Shown here: in pieces, positions 20,006 to 29,243 of the stretch | How positions within the stretch are numbered: the stretch's first letter is position 1 | Layout: every line of letters starts with the position of its first letter | Source: Pseudomonas congelans | Lineage (GTDB): Bacteria > Pseudomonadota > Gammaproteobacteria > Pseudomonadales > Pseudomonadaceae | Assembly (NCBI RefSeq): GCF_900103225.1 | Contig: NZ_FNJH01000002.1 | Coordinates: 406,345 to 470,344 of the forward strand | Reading direction: 5' to 3' | Length of the DNA: 64,000 nt | Position numbers and translations under genes: made by a program | Notes under the pieces: model-generated | Told to the model about the DNA's origin: nothing | Database searches by the model: none | The model's input: only the letters and a program-made list of their open reading frames with translations

Positions 20006-20400
20006 CGTTCCTCTCCCGTTTTTTATCTGGGCTCAGTTGCGTACCCGCTCGGCAGCACGGGCGTACGTGAATTCAAATCCGCTATGCCAACAGTGCACCA
20101 AAAGCCTGCAATTGGACAAATGCTTCAGCAAAAACCTGAGCGTCATCAGGGTTATTGATCCAGGTTCGACGCCTCTTCATATGACGATCAACATACTGGC
20201 ACTCATCCGGATGTCTCTGAAGATTCCTGACCGGTCAGTAGATATTTATCTGAACTATTCAAAAACCGCGCAGGTCGGAACGATTAACCATTACAGGAAA
20301 GCCCGAAAGGCAGTAGGCGGCTGTACGACCTGATGCCCGGACTTGATGCAACGACTGTCATGGATAACCACGTTGGAGTCAGACATTGGAGTTGATCAAC
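20006..20400. other. Divergent intergenic region, ppc / DUF4398 lipoprotein
   Basis: 395 bp without a supported gene. It must contain promoters in both directions. The segment near 20039-20070 has an imperfect inverted repeat (CGTACCCG... CGGGCGTACG), and an extracytoplasmic-sigma-like motif is listed separately. A 98-codon + strand frame over 20037-20333 has no ribosome site and no recognisable features, so I leave it out. Confidence 0.5.
20252..20279 (+). promoter_or_regulatory. Possible AlgU (sigma-22/RpoE-like) promoter
   Basis: GAACTA (20252-20257), 17 bp, then TCGGA (20275-20279) resembles the AlgU consensus GAACTT-N16/17-TCTGA, about 120 bp before the DUF4398 lipoprotein gene. Envelope lipoproteins are common AlgU targets in pseudomonads. 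Match is partial. Confidence 0.3.
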
Positions 20401-20799
20401 ATGAACACCCTAACTGCCAAAACCAAATTCAAAGGCCTGCGCGGTCTCAAGCTGGCTGCGCTGGCACTCGGTAGCACCTTTATCCTGGCCGGCTGTGCCG
20501 GTAACCCGCCATCCGAGCAGTACGCGGTTTCGCAATCGGCCGTCAACAGCGCAGTGAGCGCTGGCGGTACCGAGTTCGCAGCGGTGGAAATGAAGTCGGC
20601 GCAGGACAAGCTCAAGGCAGCTGACCTGGCTATGCAGGACCACAAATACGATGAAGCACGCCGACTGGCTGAACAGGCCGAGTGGGACGCTCGTGTAGCA
20701 GAACGCAAATCTCAGGCCGCCAAAGCTGCCAAGGCTGTGCAGGACGCTCGTCAAGGCGTCAACGAACTCCGTGAAGAAGGTCTGCGTCAGGTGCAGTGA
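20401..20799 (+). CDS. DUF4398 lipoprotein
   Basis: 132 residues. Signal peptide with lipobox LAGC (Cys near residue 32) then a charged, Ala-rich helical domain of DUF4398 type with predicted coiled coil (KAADLAMQDHKYDEARRLAEQAEWDARVAERKSQAAKAAKAV). GGAG lies 9 nt before the ATG at 20401. Forms a pair with the OmpA-domain lipoprotein 59 bp downstream, which also has a DUF4398-like first half; likely a periplasmic outer-membrane/peptidoglycan link. Confidence 0.88.
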   Translation: MNTLTAKTKFKGLRGLKLAALALGSTFILAGCAGNPPSEQYAVSQSAVNSAVSAGGTEFAAVEMKSAQDKLKAADLAMQDHKYDEARRLAEQAEWDARVAERKSQAAKAAKAVQDARQGVNELREEGLRQVQ

Positions 20800-20858
20800 T
20801 TGCCCTGAACACCCTTCTGTTTTCATGAATTCGTAACCGATTAAAGGACGACCCTATT

Positions 20859-21641
20859 ATGCGCAAACAATTGATGATCCCTGCTCTGCTGGCCATGAGC
20901 GTTGCCCTGGCAGCCTGTGCAACCAAGCCAAACCCTAACCTGGAACAGGCTCGCAGCAACTTCACCGCGCTGCAGACCAACCCGGAAGCCACCAAAGTCG
21001 CGGCCCTTGAAACCAAGGACGCCAGCGAATGGCTGGCCAAGGCAGAACAGGCCTTCCGCAACGATGACGACGTACAGAAAGTCGACCAACTGTCGTATCT
21101 GACCAGCCAGCGTGTCGAGCTGGCCAAGCAGACAATCGCTCTGCGCACCTCTGAAGCAGCCCTGCAAAACGCTTCTGCCGACCGTGCCAAGGCTCGTCTG
21201 GAAGCGCGTGACGCGCAGATCGCTGCACTGAAAAACAGCCTGAACGCCAAGCAGACCGAACGCGGTACGCTGGTGACTTTCGGTGACGTGCTGTTCGACT
21301 ACAACAAGGCCGAACTGAAGCCAACCGCCCAGGGCGACATTGGCAAGCTGGCTGGCTTCCTGCAGGAAAACCCTGACCGTAAAGTGATTGTCGAAGGCTA
21401 TACCGACAGCACCGGTTCGGCTTCCTACAACCAGTCGCTGTCCGAGCGCCGCGCCGACTCTGTACGCATGGCACTGGTACGCATGGGTGTAGACCCAGCG
21501 CGCATTGTGACCATGGGCTATGGCAAGGAATATCCGGTTGCTGACAACTCCAGCAACTCGGGCCGCGCCATGAACCGTCGTGTGGAAGTCACCATCTCCA
21601 ACGACAACCAGCCTGTTGCACCACGCTCTTCGATGAAATAA
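20859..21641 (+). CDS. OmpA-family peptidoglycan-binding lipoprotein
   Basis: 260 residues. Lipobox LAAC at the end of a signal peptide, a helical DUF4398-like region to about residue 125, then an OmpA C-terminal domain: GDVLFDYNKAELKPTA, VIVEGYTDSTGSASYNQSLSERRADSVR and MNRRVEVTI. The TDSTG and NRRVE motifs bind diaminopimelate of peptidoglycan. Anchors outer membrane to cell wall. Followed by a strong terminator. Confidence 0.93.
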   Translation: MRKQLMIPALLAMSVALAACATKPNPNLEQARSNFTALQTNPEATKVAALETKDASEWLAKAEQAFRNDDDVQKVDQLSYLTSQRVELAKQTIALRTSEAALQNASADRAKARLEARDAQIAALKNSLNAKQTERGTLVTFGDVLFDYNKAELKPTAQGDIGKLAGFLQENPDRKVIVEGYTDSTGSASYNQSLSERRADSVRMALVRMGVDPARIVTMGYGKEYPVADNSSNSGRAMNRRVEVTISNDNQPVAPRSSMK

Positions 21642-21662
21642 GCGACTGAGCTGCTGCACCGA

Positions 21663-21694
21663 AGCCCCGCCTGCGCATACAGGCGGGGCTTTTT
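21663..21694 (+). terminator. Terminator after the OmpA-lipoprotein gene
   Basis: Perfect 11-bp GC-rich stem (21663-21673 with 21680-21690), 6-nt loop and TTTT tail, 21 bp after the stop. Classic intrinsic terminator. Confidence 0.92.
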
Positions 21695-21722
21695 AATGGG
21701 CGATGGTTTTTCAAGGCTGTCT

Positions 21723-22043
21723 TTATTGCCGGGGCGTTTGCTGGCCCAGGCAACGCACTGCCTGCCTGCGGTCATCGATCAATACGCCCGACAGACCTTT
21801 TCGCGACGTATCGAACAACACCAGTACACCGTCAACGCATTGCGCAACCTCGGCGGCTGGCGTGGCAGCGACCTTGTAATCCTCGCCGGGCACGGTTTTG
21901 AGCAGGGTGAACTCACCGAGCAGCAGTGCATCCTCAGGCTTTGCGAAGTGCAGGTAGCCGTAGAACCACAGACAGCCCACCGTACCGATGACTGCACCAA
22001 CAGCGCTGAGGATCATGCCATTGAGGTTACGGTCGCGGCTCAT
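21723..22043 (-). CDS. Small membrane-anchored hypothetical protein
   Basis: 106 residues with one N-terminal membrane helix (MILSAVGAVIGTVGCLWFYGYLHF) and a short soluble domain ending CLGQQTPRQ. Start overlaps the end of the hydrolase gene by 4 bp (ATGA), so the two are translationally coupled. No known domain. Confidence 0.75.
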   Translation of the reverse strand: MSRDRNLNGMILSAVGAVIGTVGCLWFYGYLHFAKPEDALLLGEFTLLKTVPGEDYKVAATPAAEVAQCVDGVLVLFDTSRKGLSGVLIDDRRQAVRCLGQQTPRQ

Positions 22044-22960
22044 AGCGCTGGCGGTGCTGCAGGGGTCGGGTAGTTGGGCACTTCCGCGAGGCGGCGCAGG
22101 CCGTTGAAATGCGTCGGGTCATCCAGATAGCGCAGCATCACCTGACGCCAGAGAGGGTCTGCGAACGTCTGTACGTGTTCGCCTCGGGTCAATTGCAATA
22201 CACGCGGTGGCGGCGCAGCCTTGTACAGCTCGATGCCGTTGACCAGCGGCACCAGCGTGTCGTCCATGCTGTGAAAGATCAGCATCGGTGTGCCGGCCAG
22301 TCGTGGCAGGCCGTTGACGGCGCTGTCGGCCTCCGGGATCAGCCAGGACAGGGGCGTTTTCAATGGCCAGGTCAGCCACGATTTGCTCAGCGAGTTTCGT
22401 GCGACGCCGCGGTAGCTGGCCGGCACGCTGTCCAGCACCAGCGCCTTGATCCGCGAGCGCTCTTGCGGGTGTTCTGACAGGTAATGCACCGCCAGCGACC
22501 CACCAATGCTTTGCCCCAGGACCACAAGGGGTTTGCCTTGCACTTGCGGGGCAGTGTTCAACCAGTCGAAAGCGGCCTGAACATCCTCATAGACCGCCGG
22601 CAAGCTTGGCTCGCCCTGCGACTTGCCATAGCCTCGGTAATCCAGCATCAGTACCTGATAGCCCTGCTCTGGCAACCACCAGACGCCACCAAGATGCCAG
22701 GACAGGTTGCCACCGTTGCCGTGCAGATGCAGCACCGTGCCCTTCACCGGCACGCCTTCCTTGGCGGGCAGCCACCAGCCATGCAGGCGCGTACCGTCGG
22801 CAGCGGTGAGGTTCACGTCCTGATACTGCAGGCGAGCCTTGTCGGGTGTGAACGGAACACCTGGCTCGGGGTAGAACAACATCGAACTGCAACCGGTGAG
22901 CGCGAGGATCAGGGCGAAAATGCCGAGCAGTTTCAAATGAGTTTTCCTTTTTGTTTTCAT
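22040..22960 (-). CDS. Alpha/beta-hydrolase lipoprotein
   Basis: 306 residues. Lipobox LTGC after a signal peptide, then the alpha/beta-hydrolase fold: oxyanion HLHGNGGN, YRGYGKSQGEPS, nucleophile elbow VVLGQSIGGSLA (GxSxG), Asp in FHSMDDTLVP and His in TRGEHVQTF. Related to the Bem46/YfhR type of hydrolases of unknown substrate. Probably tethered to the outer membrane. Its upstream region consists of the dispersed repeat described next. Confidence 0.88.
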   Translation of the reverse strand: MKTKRKTHLKLLGIFALILALTGCSSMLFYPEPGVPFTPDKARLQYQDVNLTAADGTRLHGWWLPAKEGVPVKGTVLHLHGNGGNLSWHLGGVWWLPEQGYQVLMLDYRGYGKSQGEPSLPAVYEDVQAAFDWLNTAPQVQGKPLVVLGQSIGGSLAVHYLSEHPQERSRIKALVLDSVPASYRGVARNSLSKSWLTWPLKTPLSWLIPEADSAVNGLPRLAGTPMLIFHSMDDTLVPLVNGIELYKAAPPPRVLQLTRGEHVQTFADPLWRQVMLRYLDDPTHFNGLRRLAEVPNYPTPAAPPAL

Positions 22961-22980
22961 CGCAAAATCAATGCCGAGCC

Positions 22981-23160
22981 GACGCGGAGCAATGGCACGA
23001 TAGTTACAAGATTATCGTTCCTCACGCTCCAGCGTGGGAATGCCGTTCTGGACGCTCTGCGTCCGATCCTGACTGTGCAGCGCGGCGCAGATTTGTGACG
23101 CGGAGCGTCACCCACTGCGTGCCAACGCGGCGCATTGGCACGATAGTAAGTTCGACTGGC
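22981..23160. repeat. Dispersed palindromic repeat, P. syringae type
   Basis: The stretch is a chain of short palindromes: ACGCTCCAGCGT (23024-23035), GGACGCTCTGCGTCC (23050-23064) and GTGACGCGGAGCGTCAC (23095-23111). A 23-bp direct repeat with four differences (22984-23006 and 23127-23149, both containing TTGGCACGATAGT or ATGGCACGATAGT) brackets it. The wording of the left part is familiar to me as an intergenic repeat of P. syringae genomes. It fills the space between the hydrolase gene and the QEGLA gene. Confidence 0.7.
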
Positions 23161-23179
23161 GTACGGCGACGATCGATGC

Positions 23180-24457
23180 CTACAAAATATTCGAGTAATC
23201 CGCTTCGATACGGTCCAGGCTCAGGTGGTTGAGGAAGTTGGAAAAGCACATCCAGGCTGACAGGGCGTTCATGTCACGGAACTGCTCGGGCAGGTATTTG
23301 GGTGCAACCACCAGCCCTTCGTCCACCAGTTGGCGCAGGGTACGCATGTCTTCCAGCGTGGTCTTGCCACAGAACAGCAGCGGCACCTGTTCGAGCTTGC
23401 CCTTGCGCACGGCCAGCTGAATGTAGTTGTAGACCATGATGAAGCCCTTCAGGTAGGACAAGTCCTTGGTGAAGGGCAGGCCGTTGGGCACCGAGCCGCG
23501 GAAGACGCGACTGGCATTGCCGTAGCTTTCGGACATGCCAAAGCCTTGCTCACGGTAAAACTCGAACACCTGCAGAAAATCGGCGCCCTGCTCTGCCATG
23601 TGAATGGCGCGGGTGCGATTGGTCAGTTTGCGCAGGCGGCTGGGATAGGATGCAAAGGCGATGACTTCCATGAGAATCGCAAGACCTTCCTGCGTCACCG
23701 TCGACGACGGCGGGCCCTTGGACAAGAAGGTACAGATCGGCTGGTTTTGCCCGTTCAGCGTGGTGCCCACGTGCACCAGCCCCTCGTGAACTTCCAGCGC
23801 ACGCACATCGCGCTCGTTGAACATCGCGTCGGTGCGGATCTTGATGTAGTCGGCACCGGCAGCCGCATCGGCGACGATCCCGTCGGATTCGAAAACCCGG
23901 ATGGTCTCCTCGGCTTCACCGAATACGCGGTTCAAACGCGATTGCAGCAGCGAAACGGCGTCCTTGGCGGTGAGCGTTTTCGGCTCGTCCTTCAGGTCGC
24001 CGCGCCCGGCAATGTTGTTCAGGTAATCGGAAAGCATCAAGCCAAGATCGGCCAGCGTCGGATCACCCGCATGAAAGGCGTCGGATGCCGCGCCGTACAG
24101 TTCCTGAGAAATCAACCCGAAGTCGGACGTGCCGCGTGCCTCAAGCATACGCACCACCATGCGGTACTCACGGCACATGCGGCGCATGATCTGCCCGACC
24201 GGGTTGAACTGACCCAGTTGACGCGTGACATCGCGCTCGATGTTCTGAAACTCCTGCTTCAAGGCGGAAGAGTCGAAACCCAGCGGACGGTTTTCGTAGT
24301 AGGCGCGGTCCACGTTGGGAAGCGCCTTGCCTTTGGCGGCCAGAAAATCCTTGCGGACGGTCTCATCCCATTTAACTGCATCCAGAATGCGAATCGGCGT
24401 CTGTGCAACGACGATCCGATCCGATAAAGCACGAATAGTCTGTTGATACTCGTCCAC
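23180..24457 (-). CDS. QEGLA-motif (DUF1704) putative metalloprotein
   Basis: 425 residues. Contains EVHEGLVHVGTTLNG (an HExxH-like metal site, here E-VHEGLVH) and TQEGLAILMEVIAF, the motif that names this flavohemoglobin-expression-modulating family. The family is annotated from an indirect expression phenotype; a gluzincin-like peptidase fold is likely. GTG 24457 has AAGGAG five bases upstream and is chosen over a frame start at 24514. Confidence 0.85.
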   Translation of the reverse strand: MDEYQQTIRALSDRIVVAQTPIRILDAVKWDETVRKDFLAAKGKALPNVDRAYYENRPLGFDSSALKQEFQNIERDVTRQLGQFNPVGQIMRRMCREYRMVVRMLEARGTSDFGLISQELYGAASDAFHAGDPTLADLGLMLSDYLNNIAGRGDLKDEPKTLTAKDAVSLLQSRLNRVFGEAEETIRVFESDGIVADAAAGADYIKIRTDAMFNERDVRALEVHEGLVHVGTTLNGQNQPICTFLSKGPPSSTVTQEGLAILMEVIAFASYPSRLRKLTNRTRAIHMAEQGADFLQVFEFYREQGFGMSESYGNASRVFRGSVPNGLPFTKDLSYLKGFIMVYNYIQLAVRKGKLEQVPLLFCGKTTLEDMRTLRQLVDEGLVVAPKYLPEQFRDMNALSAWMCFSNFLNHLSLDRIEADYSNIL

Positions 24458-24591
24458 CGGTACTCCTTGGCTGGCTGTCACGCTACTGCTTGGCGGCGCG
24501 GAACAACACGCCACCTCTGGAAAATATCGAAACTGGCAGGATCGTCAAGCCGTCTGAACAGCCGATCCGATGCACTCGCGCAGCAGTATAG

Positions 24592-25317
24592 TCACCCCCG
24601 AACCGGCTGCGGGGTCCCCAGGACCAGACGCATTTGCCGGGTCAGGATACAGAGCATTTCTTCATCCGCCTGACGCTGCGGCCCGTGAAGCAGGCCCTGA
24701 TACTCGATGCGACGGATAAGTCCCGTCAACACCTGAGCATCCTGATAGGGCTGCAGGGAACCTATCACCTGGAAGAACTGACAACTGCCTTGCAGCAGAA
24801 TTTCCTGATGGGCCATAACCAATGGCGTCAGGCGCGGGTTGATCAGAGCCTCGTGATAGAACGCCTGCTCGGCGATCAGGTAGTCACGCCGGGTCAGCAA
24901 TTGGTGGCGGATATGCTCCATCACCATACGCGCAATGTCGTCGGCCAGACGAAACCGGTCGGTCGGACTCCCGGAACTGCGGCTCATCATCTCGCGCAGA
25001 ATGCCTTCGGTGTTCTGCCACAGCCGCGCCAGATAGTCAGCGCTGCGCTGTACATACTGAGCGAAGGCATCGGTCAGCAGGTCATTGATGTCCTTGAAGT
25101 AATAGGTGGTTGCCGACAGCGGCACACTGGCTTCGGCGGCCACTGCGCGATGGCGCACGGCACGTACACCGTCACGCACCACGATACGCATGGCGGCATC
25201 GAGAATGACCTGCCTGCGCTGCTCACTGCCCTCGCGCGCAGCCTTGCGCCCCTGATACTTGACACTTTTGGCCACCGCGCTGGCTACTCCGGCGGCCCCT
25301 TCTCTGGCAATCGTCAC
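24592..25317 (-). CDS. TetR-family transcriptional regulator
   Basis: 241 residues. N-terminal helix-turn-helix: RRQVILDAAMRIVVRDGVRAVRHRAVAAEASVPLSATTYYFKD (about residues 32-75), the classic TetR start with the YYF motif. The C-terminal ligand domain is unassigned. GTG 25317 has AAGGA 7 nt upstream; the frame also runs back to 25365 but into the lysS terminator. Gene order (regulator then lysS, prfB, wsp) matches what I recall for P. aeruginosa. Confidence 0.87.
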   Translation of the reverse strand: MTIAREGAAGVASAVAKSVKYQGRKAAREGSEQRRQVILDAAMRIVVRDGVRAVRHRAVAAEASVPLSATTYYFKDINDLLTDAFAQYVQRSADYLARLWQNTEGILREMMSRSSGSPTDRFRLADDIARMVMEHIRHQLLTRRDYLIAEQAFYHEALINPRLTPLVMAHQEILLQGSCQFFQVIGSLQPYQDAQVLTGLIRRIEYQGLLHGPQRQADEEMLCILTRQMRLVLGTPQPVRG

Positions 25318-25334
25318 GACGGCTTCCTTATAAG

Positions 25335-25360
25335 TCGCTCTGAAATGAGTCGATCTGAAA
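25335..25360 (-). promoter_or_regulatory. Direct repeat ahead of the tetR gene
   Basis: TCGCTCTGAAA (25335-25345) and TCGATCTGAAA (25350-25360), written on the + strand, repeat with a 15-bp period in the few bases between the lysS terminator and the regulator start. They could be operator half-sites for autoregulation. Speculative. Confidence 0.25.
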
Positions 25361-25367
25361 AACACCT

Positions 25368-25395
25368 AAAAAAAAGCCGCCCATTGAAGGCGGCT
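25368..25395 (-). terminator. Terminator after lysS
   Basis: On the minus strand a 7-bp AGCCGCC stem (25375-25381 with 25389-25395) is followed by eight T residues, 14 bp after the lysS stop. Strong intrinsic terminator. Confidence 0.92.
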
Positions 25396-25408
25396 GTTTT
25401 TCCACTGA

Positions 25409-26911
25409 TTACGCTTGTGGGCGCATGTGCGGGAAGAGAATCACGTCGCGGATCGACGGCGAGTCGGTGAGCAACATCACCAACCGGTCGATACCGATCC
25501 CCTCGCCCGCCGTAGGCGGCATGCCGTACTCCAGCGCACGGACGAAGTCGGCGTCGTAGTGCATGGCTTCGTCGTCACCGGCATCCTTGTCGGCCACCTG
25601 AGCCTGGAAGCGTTCGGCCTGATCTTCGGCGTCGTTGAGCTCGGAGTAGGCATTGGCGATTTCGCGACCGCCGATGAACAGCTCGAAACGGTCGGTGACG
25701 TTCGGGTTTTCATCATTGCGACGCGCCAGCGGCGACACTTCGAACGGGTACTGAGTGATGAAGTGCGGCTGCTCCAGCTTGTGCTCGACCAGCTCTTCGA
25801 AAATCATCACCTGCAGTTTGCCCAGGCCCTCGAAGCCCAACACCTTGGCTCCGGCCTTTTTCGCAATGGCGCGCGCCTTGTCGATGTCCTGCAGGTCGGC
25901 AGCGGTCAGCTCAGGGTTGTACTTGAGGATCGAGTCGAACACCGACAGGCGCACGAAGGGTTCGCCGAAGTGGAAGACCTTGTCGCCATAAGGCACGTCA
26001 GTGGTGCCCAGCACCAGTTGCGCCAGTTCGCGGAACAGTTCCTCGGTGAGGTCCATGTTGTCTTCGTAATCGGCGTAGGCCTGGTAGAACTCGAGCATGG
26101 TGAACTCGGGGTTGTGCCGGGTCGAAACACCTTCGTTACGGAAGTTGCGGTTGATCTCGAAGACCTTCTCGAAACCACCGACCACCAGACGCTTGAGGTA
26201 CAGCTCAGGGGCGATACGCAGGAACATTTCCAGGTCCAGCGCGTTGTGGTGGGTTTCGAACGGCTTGGCCGCCGCACCGCCGGGAATGGTCTGCAGCATC
26301 GGCGTTTCGACTTCGAGGAAGTCGCGCTTCATCAGGAAGCTGCGGATGTGAGCGATGACCTGCGAGCGTACGCGGAAGGTTTCGCGCACTTCCTCGTTGA
26401 CGATCAGGTCGACGTAACGCTGGCGATAGCGCTGTTCGGTGTCGGTCAGGCCGTGGTGCTTGTCGGGCAGCGGACGCAACGATTTGGTAAGCAGGCGAAC
26501 GCTGGTCATCTCGACGTACAGGTCGCCCTTGCCGGAACGGGCCAGAGTACCTTCGGCGGCGATGATGTCGCCCAGGTCCCAGGTTTTCACCTCGGCCAGG
26601 GTTTCTTCAGGCAGTGTCTTGCGGTTGACATAGACCTGGATGCGCCCGGTCATGTCCTGGATCACCATGAACGAGCCACGGTTGAGCATGATGCGACCGG
26701 CAACCTTGACCGGAATCGCTGCCTCTGCCAGTTCTTCCTTGGTCTTGTCGACGTACTGTTTCTGCAGGTCGTTGCAGTAGCTGTCGCGGCGGAAGTCGTT
26801 GGGGAAGGCCTGACCCTTGGCACGGCCTGCTGCAAGCTTTTCCTTGCGCAAGGCGATCAGGGTGTTTTCTTCCTGTTGCAGGGCTTGCGGGTCGAGTTGT
26901 TGGTCGCTCAT
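25409..26911 (-). CDS. lysS: Lysyl-tRNA synthetase, class II
   Basis: 500 residues. OB-fold anticodon-binding domain ([21 protein letters not shown], about residues 70-90) followed by the class II core: motif 2 [20 protein letters not shown] and motif 3 [15 protein letters not shown]. Charges tRNA-Lys. Starts 69 bp after prfB and is probably cotranscribed with it. Confidence 0.97.
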   Translation of the reverse strand: MSDQQLDPQALQQEENTLIALRKEKLAAGRAKGQAFPNDFRRDSYCNDLQKQYVDKTKEELAEAAIPVKVAGRIMLNRGSFMVIQDMTGRIQVYVNRKTLPEETLAEVKTWDLGDIIAAEGTLARSGKGDLYVEMTSVRLLTKSLRPLPDKHHGLTDTEQRYRQRYVDLIVNEEVRETFRVRSQVIAHIRSFLMKRDFLEVETPMLQTIPGGAAAKPFETHHNALDLEMFLRIAPELYLKRLVVGGFEKVFEINRNFRNEGVSTRHNPEFTMLEFYQAYADYEDNMDLTEELFRELAQLVLGTTDVPYGDKVFHFGEPFVRLSVFDSILKYNPELTAADLQDIDKARAIAKKAGAKVLGFEGLGKLQVMIFEELVEHKLEQPHFITQYPFEVSPLARRNDENPNVTDRFELFIGGREIANAYSELNDAEDQAERFQAQVADKDAGDDEAMHYDADFVRALEYGMPPTAGEGIGIDRLVMLLTDSPSIRDVILFPHMRPQA

Positions 26912-26980
26912 GTCTTTAAATATTCCATCACAGGTTCGCCCTCGCCTTGCGACGAGGGGCTTGAGGTGTCGGCTGACGGT

Positions 26981-28076
26981 TTACAGCCCTTGCTTGAGGC
27001 TCGCGATCAGGTATTCGTCGATATCGCCATCAAGCACCTTGTCGCAGTCACTGCGTTCGATGTTGGTCCGCAGGTCCTTGATACGCGAAGCGTCCAGTAC
27101 GTAGGAGCGAATCTGGTGACCCCAGCCGATATCGGACTTGGTGTCTTCGAGCGCCTGGGACGCCGCGTTGCGCTTCTGCACTTCCTGCTCATACAAACGG
27201 GCCCGCAGCATTTTCATGGCGGTGTCCTTGTTCGCATGCTGGGAACGCTCGTTCTGGCAGCTGACCACGGTATTGGTCGGAACGTGGGTGATACGCACCG
27301 CCGAGTCAGTGGTGTTTACGTGCTGACCACCGGCCCCGGAGGAGCGATAGGTGTCGATGCGCAGGTCCGCCGGATTGATGTCGATTTCGATGTTGTCATC
27401 GATTTCCGGCGAAACGAACACGGCCGAGAACGAGGTATGGCGACGGTTGCCGGAGTCGAACGGGCTCTTGCGCACCAGACGGTGCACGCCGATCTCGGTA
27501 CGCAGCCAGCCAAAGGCGTACTCGCCCTTGATGTGCACGGTAGCACCCTTGATACCGGCGACTTCACCGGCGGACAGCTCCATGATGGTGGCGTCGAAAC
27601 CGCGCTTGTCAGCCCAGCGCAGGTACATGCGCAGCAGGATATTGGCCCAGTCCTGCGCTTCGGTACCGCCAGAGCCGGCCTGGATGTCCAGATAGGCGTT
27701 GTTGGGGTCCATGTCGCCGCTGAACATGCGGCGGAATTCGAGCTTTTCCAGCGATTCGCGCAGGCGCTCGACTTCGGCGGCGACGTCATCGACGGCAGCC
27801 TGGTCTTCTTCTTCGGCAGACATCAGCAACAGGTCTTTGGCATCGGCCAGACCCGAGGACATTTCGTCCAGGGTTTCTACGATCTGCGCCAGCAGGGAGC
27901 GCTCGCGCCCCAGTTCCTGGGCATAGGCAGGGTTGTTCCAGACGTTCGGATCTTCGAGCTCGCGGTTGACTTCGGTCAGACGATCATGTTTGTGATCGTA
28001 GTCAAAGATACCCCCGAATGGTTTCGGAGCGCTCGGACAAATCCTTGATGCTGTTTAGGATCGGGTTGATTTCCAT
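26981..28076 (-). CDS. prfB: Peptide chain release factor 2, programmed +1 frameshift
   Basis: A first frame from ATG 28076 encodes 24 residues ([20 protein letters not shown]...) and ends at an in-frame TGA, 28004-28002. The site reads CGG GGG TAT CTT TGA C, the known RF2 frameshift with a Shine-Dalgarno-like GGGGG before the CTT slip codon. After a +1 shift translation continues in the long frame to 26981, giving 364 residues. The SPFD stop-codon recognition motif ([11 protein letters not shown]) and the catalytic GGQ ([15 protein letters not shown]) are present. Reads UGA and UAA; low RF2 increases shifting, so the gene controls itself. Confidence 0.97.
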
Positions 28077-28115
28077 GATAGGCAGCACTCGCAGGCGAAA
28101 TTTTCAAAGCCGACG

Positions 28116-28121
28116 AGTATA
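28116..28121 (-). promoter_or_regulatory. Possible -10 for prfB
   Basis: TATACT on the minus strand, 40 bp before the prfB start, is a good sigma-70 -10. No convincing -35 is seen at 16-18 bp. Confidence 0.4.
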
Positions 28122-28193
28122 CCCCAGGCCGGACCACGAAAGCAGCCCGTCGGGCAGGCGTTGTGAGGCCTATTTTACGTGTCGCTGCCGGCG

Positions 28194-29198
28194 TCAGCCC
28201 GCAGAGACCTGATTGCGTCCGTTGTTCTTGGCCTGATAAAGCCCTTTGTCGGCATCCAGAATAAGCTGACGGCTTTGCATCCCGACCTGTGGCGTCATGG
28301 TCGCCACACCGATACTCACCGTCAGGCTGGAACCGGGCACTGGCGCAATGTGCGGGATGTTCATGCCCGCCACGCTTTGGCGCAGCTTCTCTGCCAGCAG
28401 ACGTGCGCCGCCGGGCGAGGTATTGGGCAGGACCATGGCGAATTCTTCACCACCGTAGCGTGCTGGCAAATCAGATGGGCGACTGCAACTGTTGCGGATG
28501 GCCTTGGCGACCTGGCGCAGGGCCTCGTCGCCCTCCAGGTGGCCGAAGTTATCGTTGTAGGGTTTGAAGTAGTCGACATCGATCATCAGCATCGACAACT
28601 GGGATTGCTCGCGAGTTGCCCGGCGCCACTCCAGCTCCAGATACTCATCGAAATGACGACGGTTCGACAGCCCCGTGAGGCCATCGGAATTCATCAGGCG
28701 CTGCAGCACCAGATTGGTGTCGAGCAGCTGTTGCTGGCTGACGCGCAGGGCGCGATAGGCCTCGTCGCGCTGCAACAGGGTCATGTACGAGCGCGAGTGA
28801 TAGAGAATACGCGCAACCAGCTCGATGTTGTCCGGCAGCTTGACCAGATAGTCGTTGGCACCGGCCGTAAACGCCGCGCTCTTGATCAGCGGGTCTTCCT
28901 TGGTGGACAGCACGATGATCGGGATATCGCGGGTCAACGGGTTGCTGCGGTACTCACGAACCAGCGTCAACCCGTCGAGGCCCGGCATCACCAGGTCCTG
29001 GAGAATCACCGTCGGCTTGATCTGCACGGCCTGGGCAATCGCCTGATGCGGGTCGGCGCAAAAATGAAAGTCGATCGACTCATGGCCGGCCAGACCGCGC
29101 CGCACAGCTTCACCAATCATGGCCTGATCATCCACCAGGAGCACCATTGCGCTGTTTTCATCCGGTGTCTTGATCTCATCCGTTTGCAGGTCATTCAT
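28194..29198 (-). CDS. wspR: WspR, diguanylate cyclase response regulator
   Basis: 334 residues: receiver domain with phospho-acceptor D68 ([10 protein letters not shown]), then a GGDEF domain with active site RYGGEEF (GGEEF at 249-253) and an intact inhibitory site R240-P-S-D243 five residues ahead. Makes cyclic-di-GMP when phosphorylated by WspE. Last gene of the wsp operon, 45 bp after wspF. The I-site implies product feedback inhibition. Confidence 0.97.
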   Translation of the reverse strand: MNDLQTDEIKTPDENSAMVLLVDDQAMIGEAVRRGLAGHESIDFHFCADPHQAIAQAVQIKPTVILQDLVMPGLDGLTLVREYRSNPLTRDIPIIVLSTKEDPLIKSAAFTAGANDYLVKLPDNIELVARILYHSRSYMTLLQRDEAYRALRVSQQQLLDTNLVLQRLMNSDGLTGLSNRRHFDEYLELEWRRATREQSQLSMLMIDVDYFKPYNDNFGHLEGDEALRQVAKAIRNSCSRPSDLPARYGGEEFAMVLPNTSPGGARLLAEKLRQSVAGMNIPHIAPVPGSSLTVSIGVATMTPQVGMQSRQLILDADKGLYQAKNNGRNQVSAG

Positions 29199-29243
29199 GA
29201 TCTTTCTCCTGATCGCCGACTGCCGCTGAGTCCAGCAGAACAG

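Noticed and set aside
20037..20333. A 98-codon + strand frame between ppc and the DUF4398 gene
   Set aside because: No ribosome site, no family signature, and the region must carry divergent promoters.
25415..28048. An 877-codon + strand open frame opposite lysS and prfB
   Set aside because: It lies fully antisense to two certain genes, shows low-complexity Val/Gln/His-rich composition and no domain. It is a GC-rich shadow frame.
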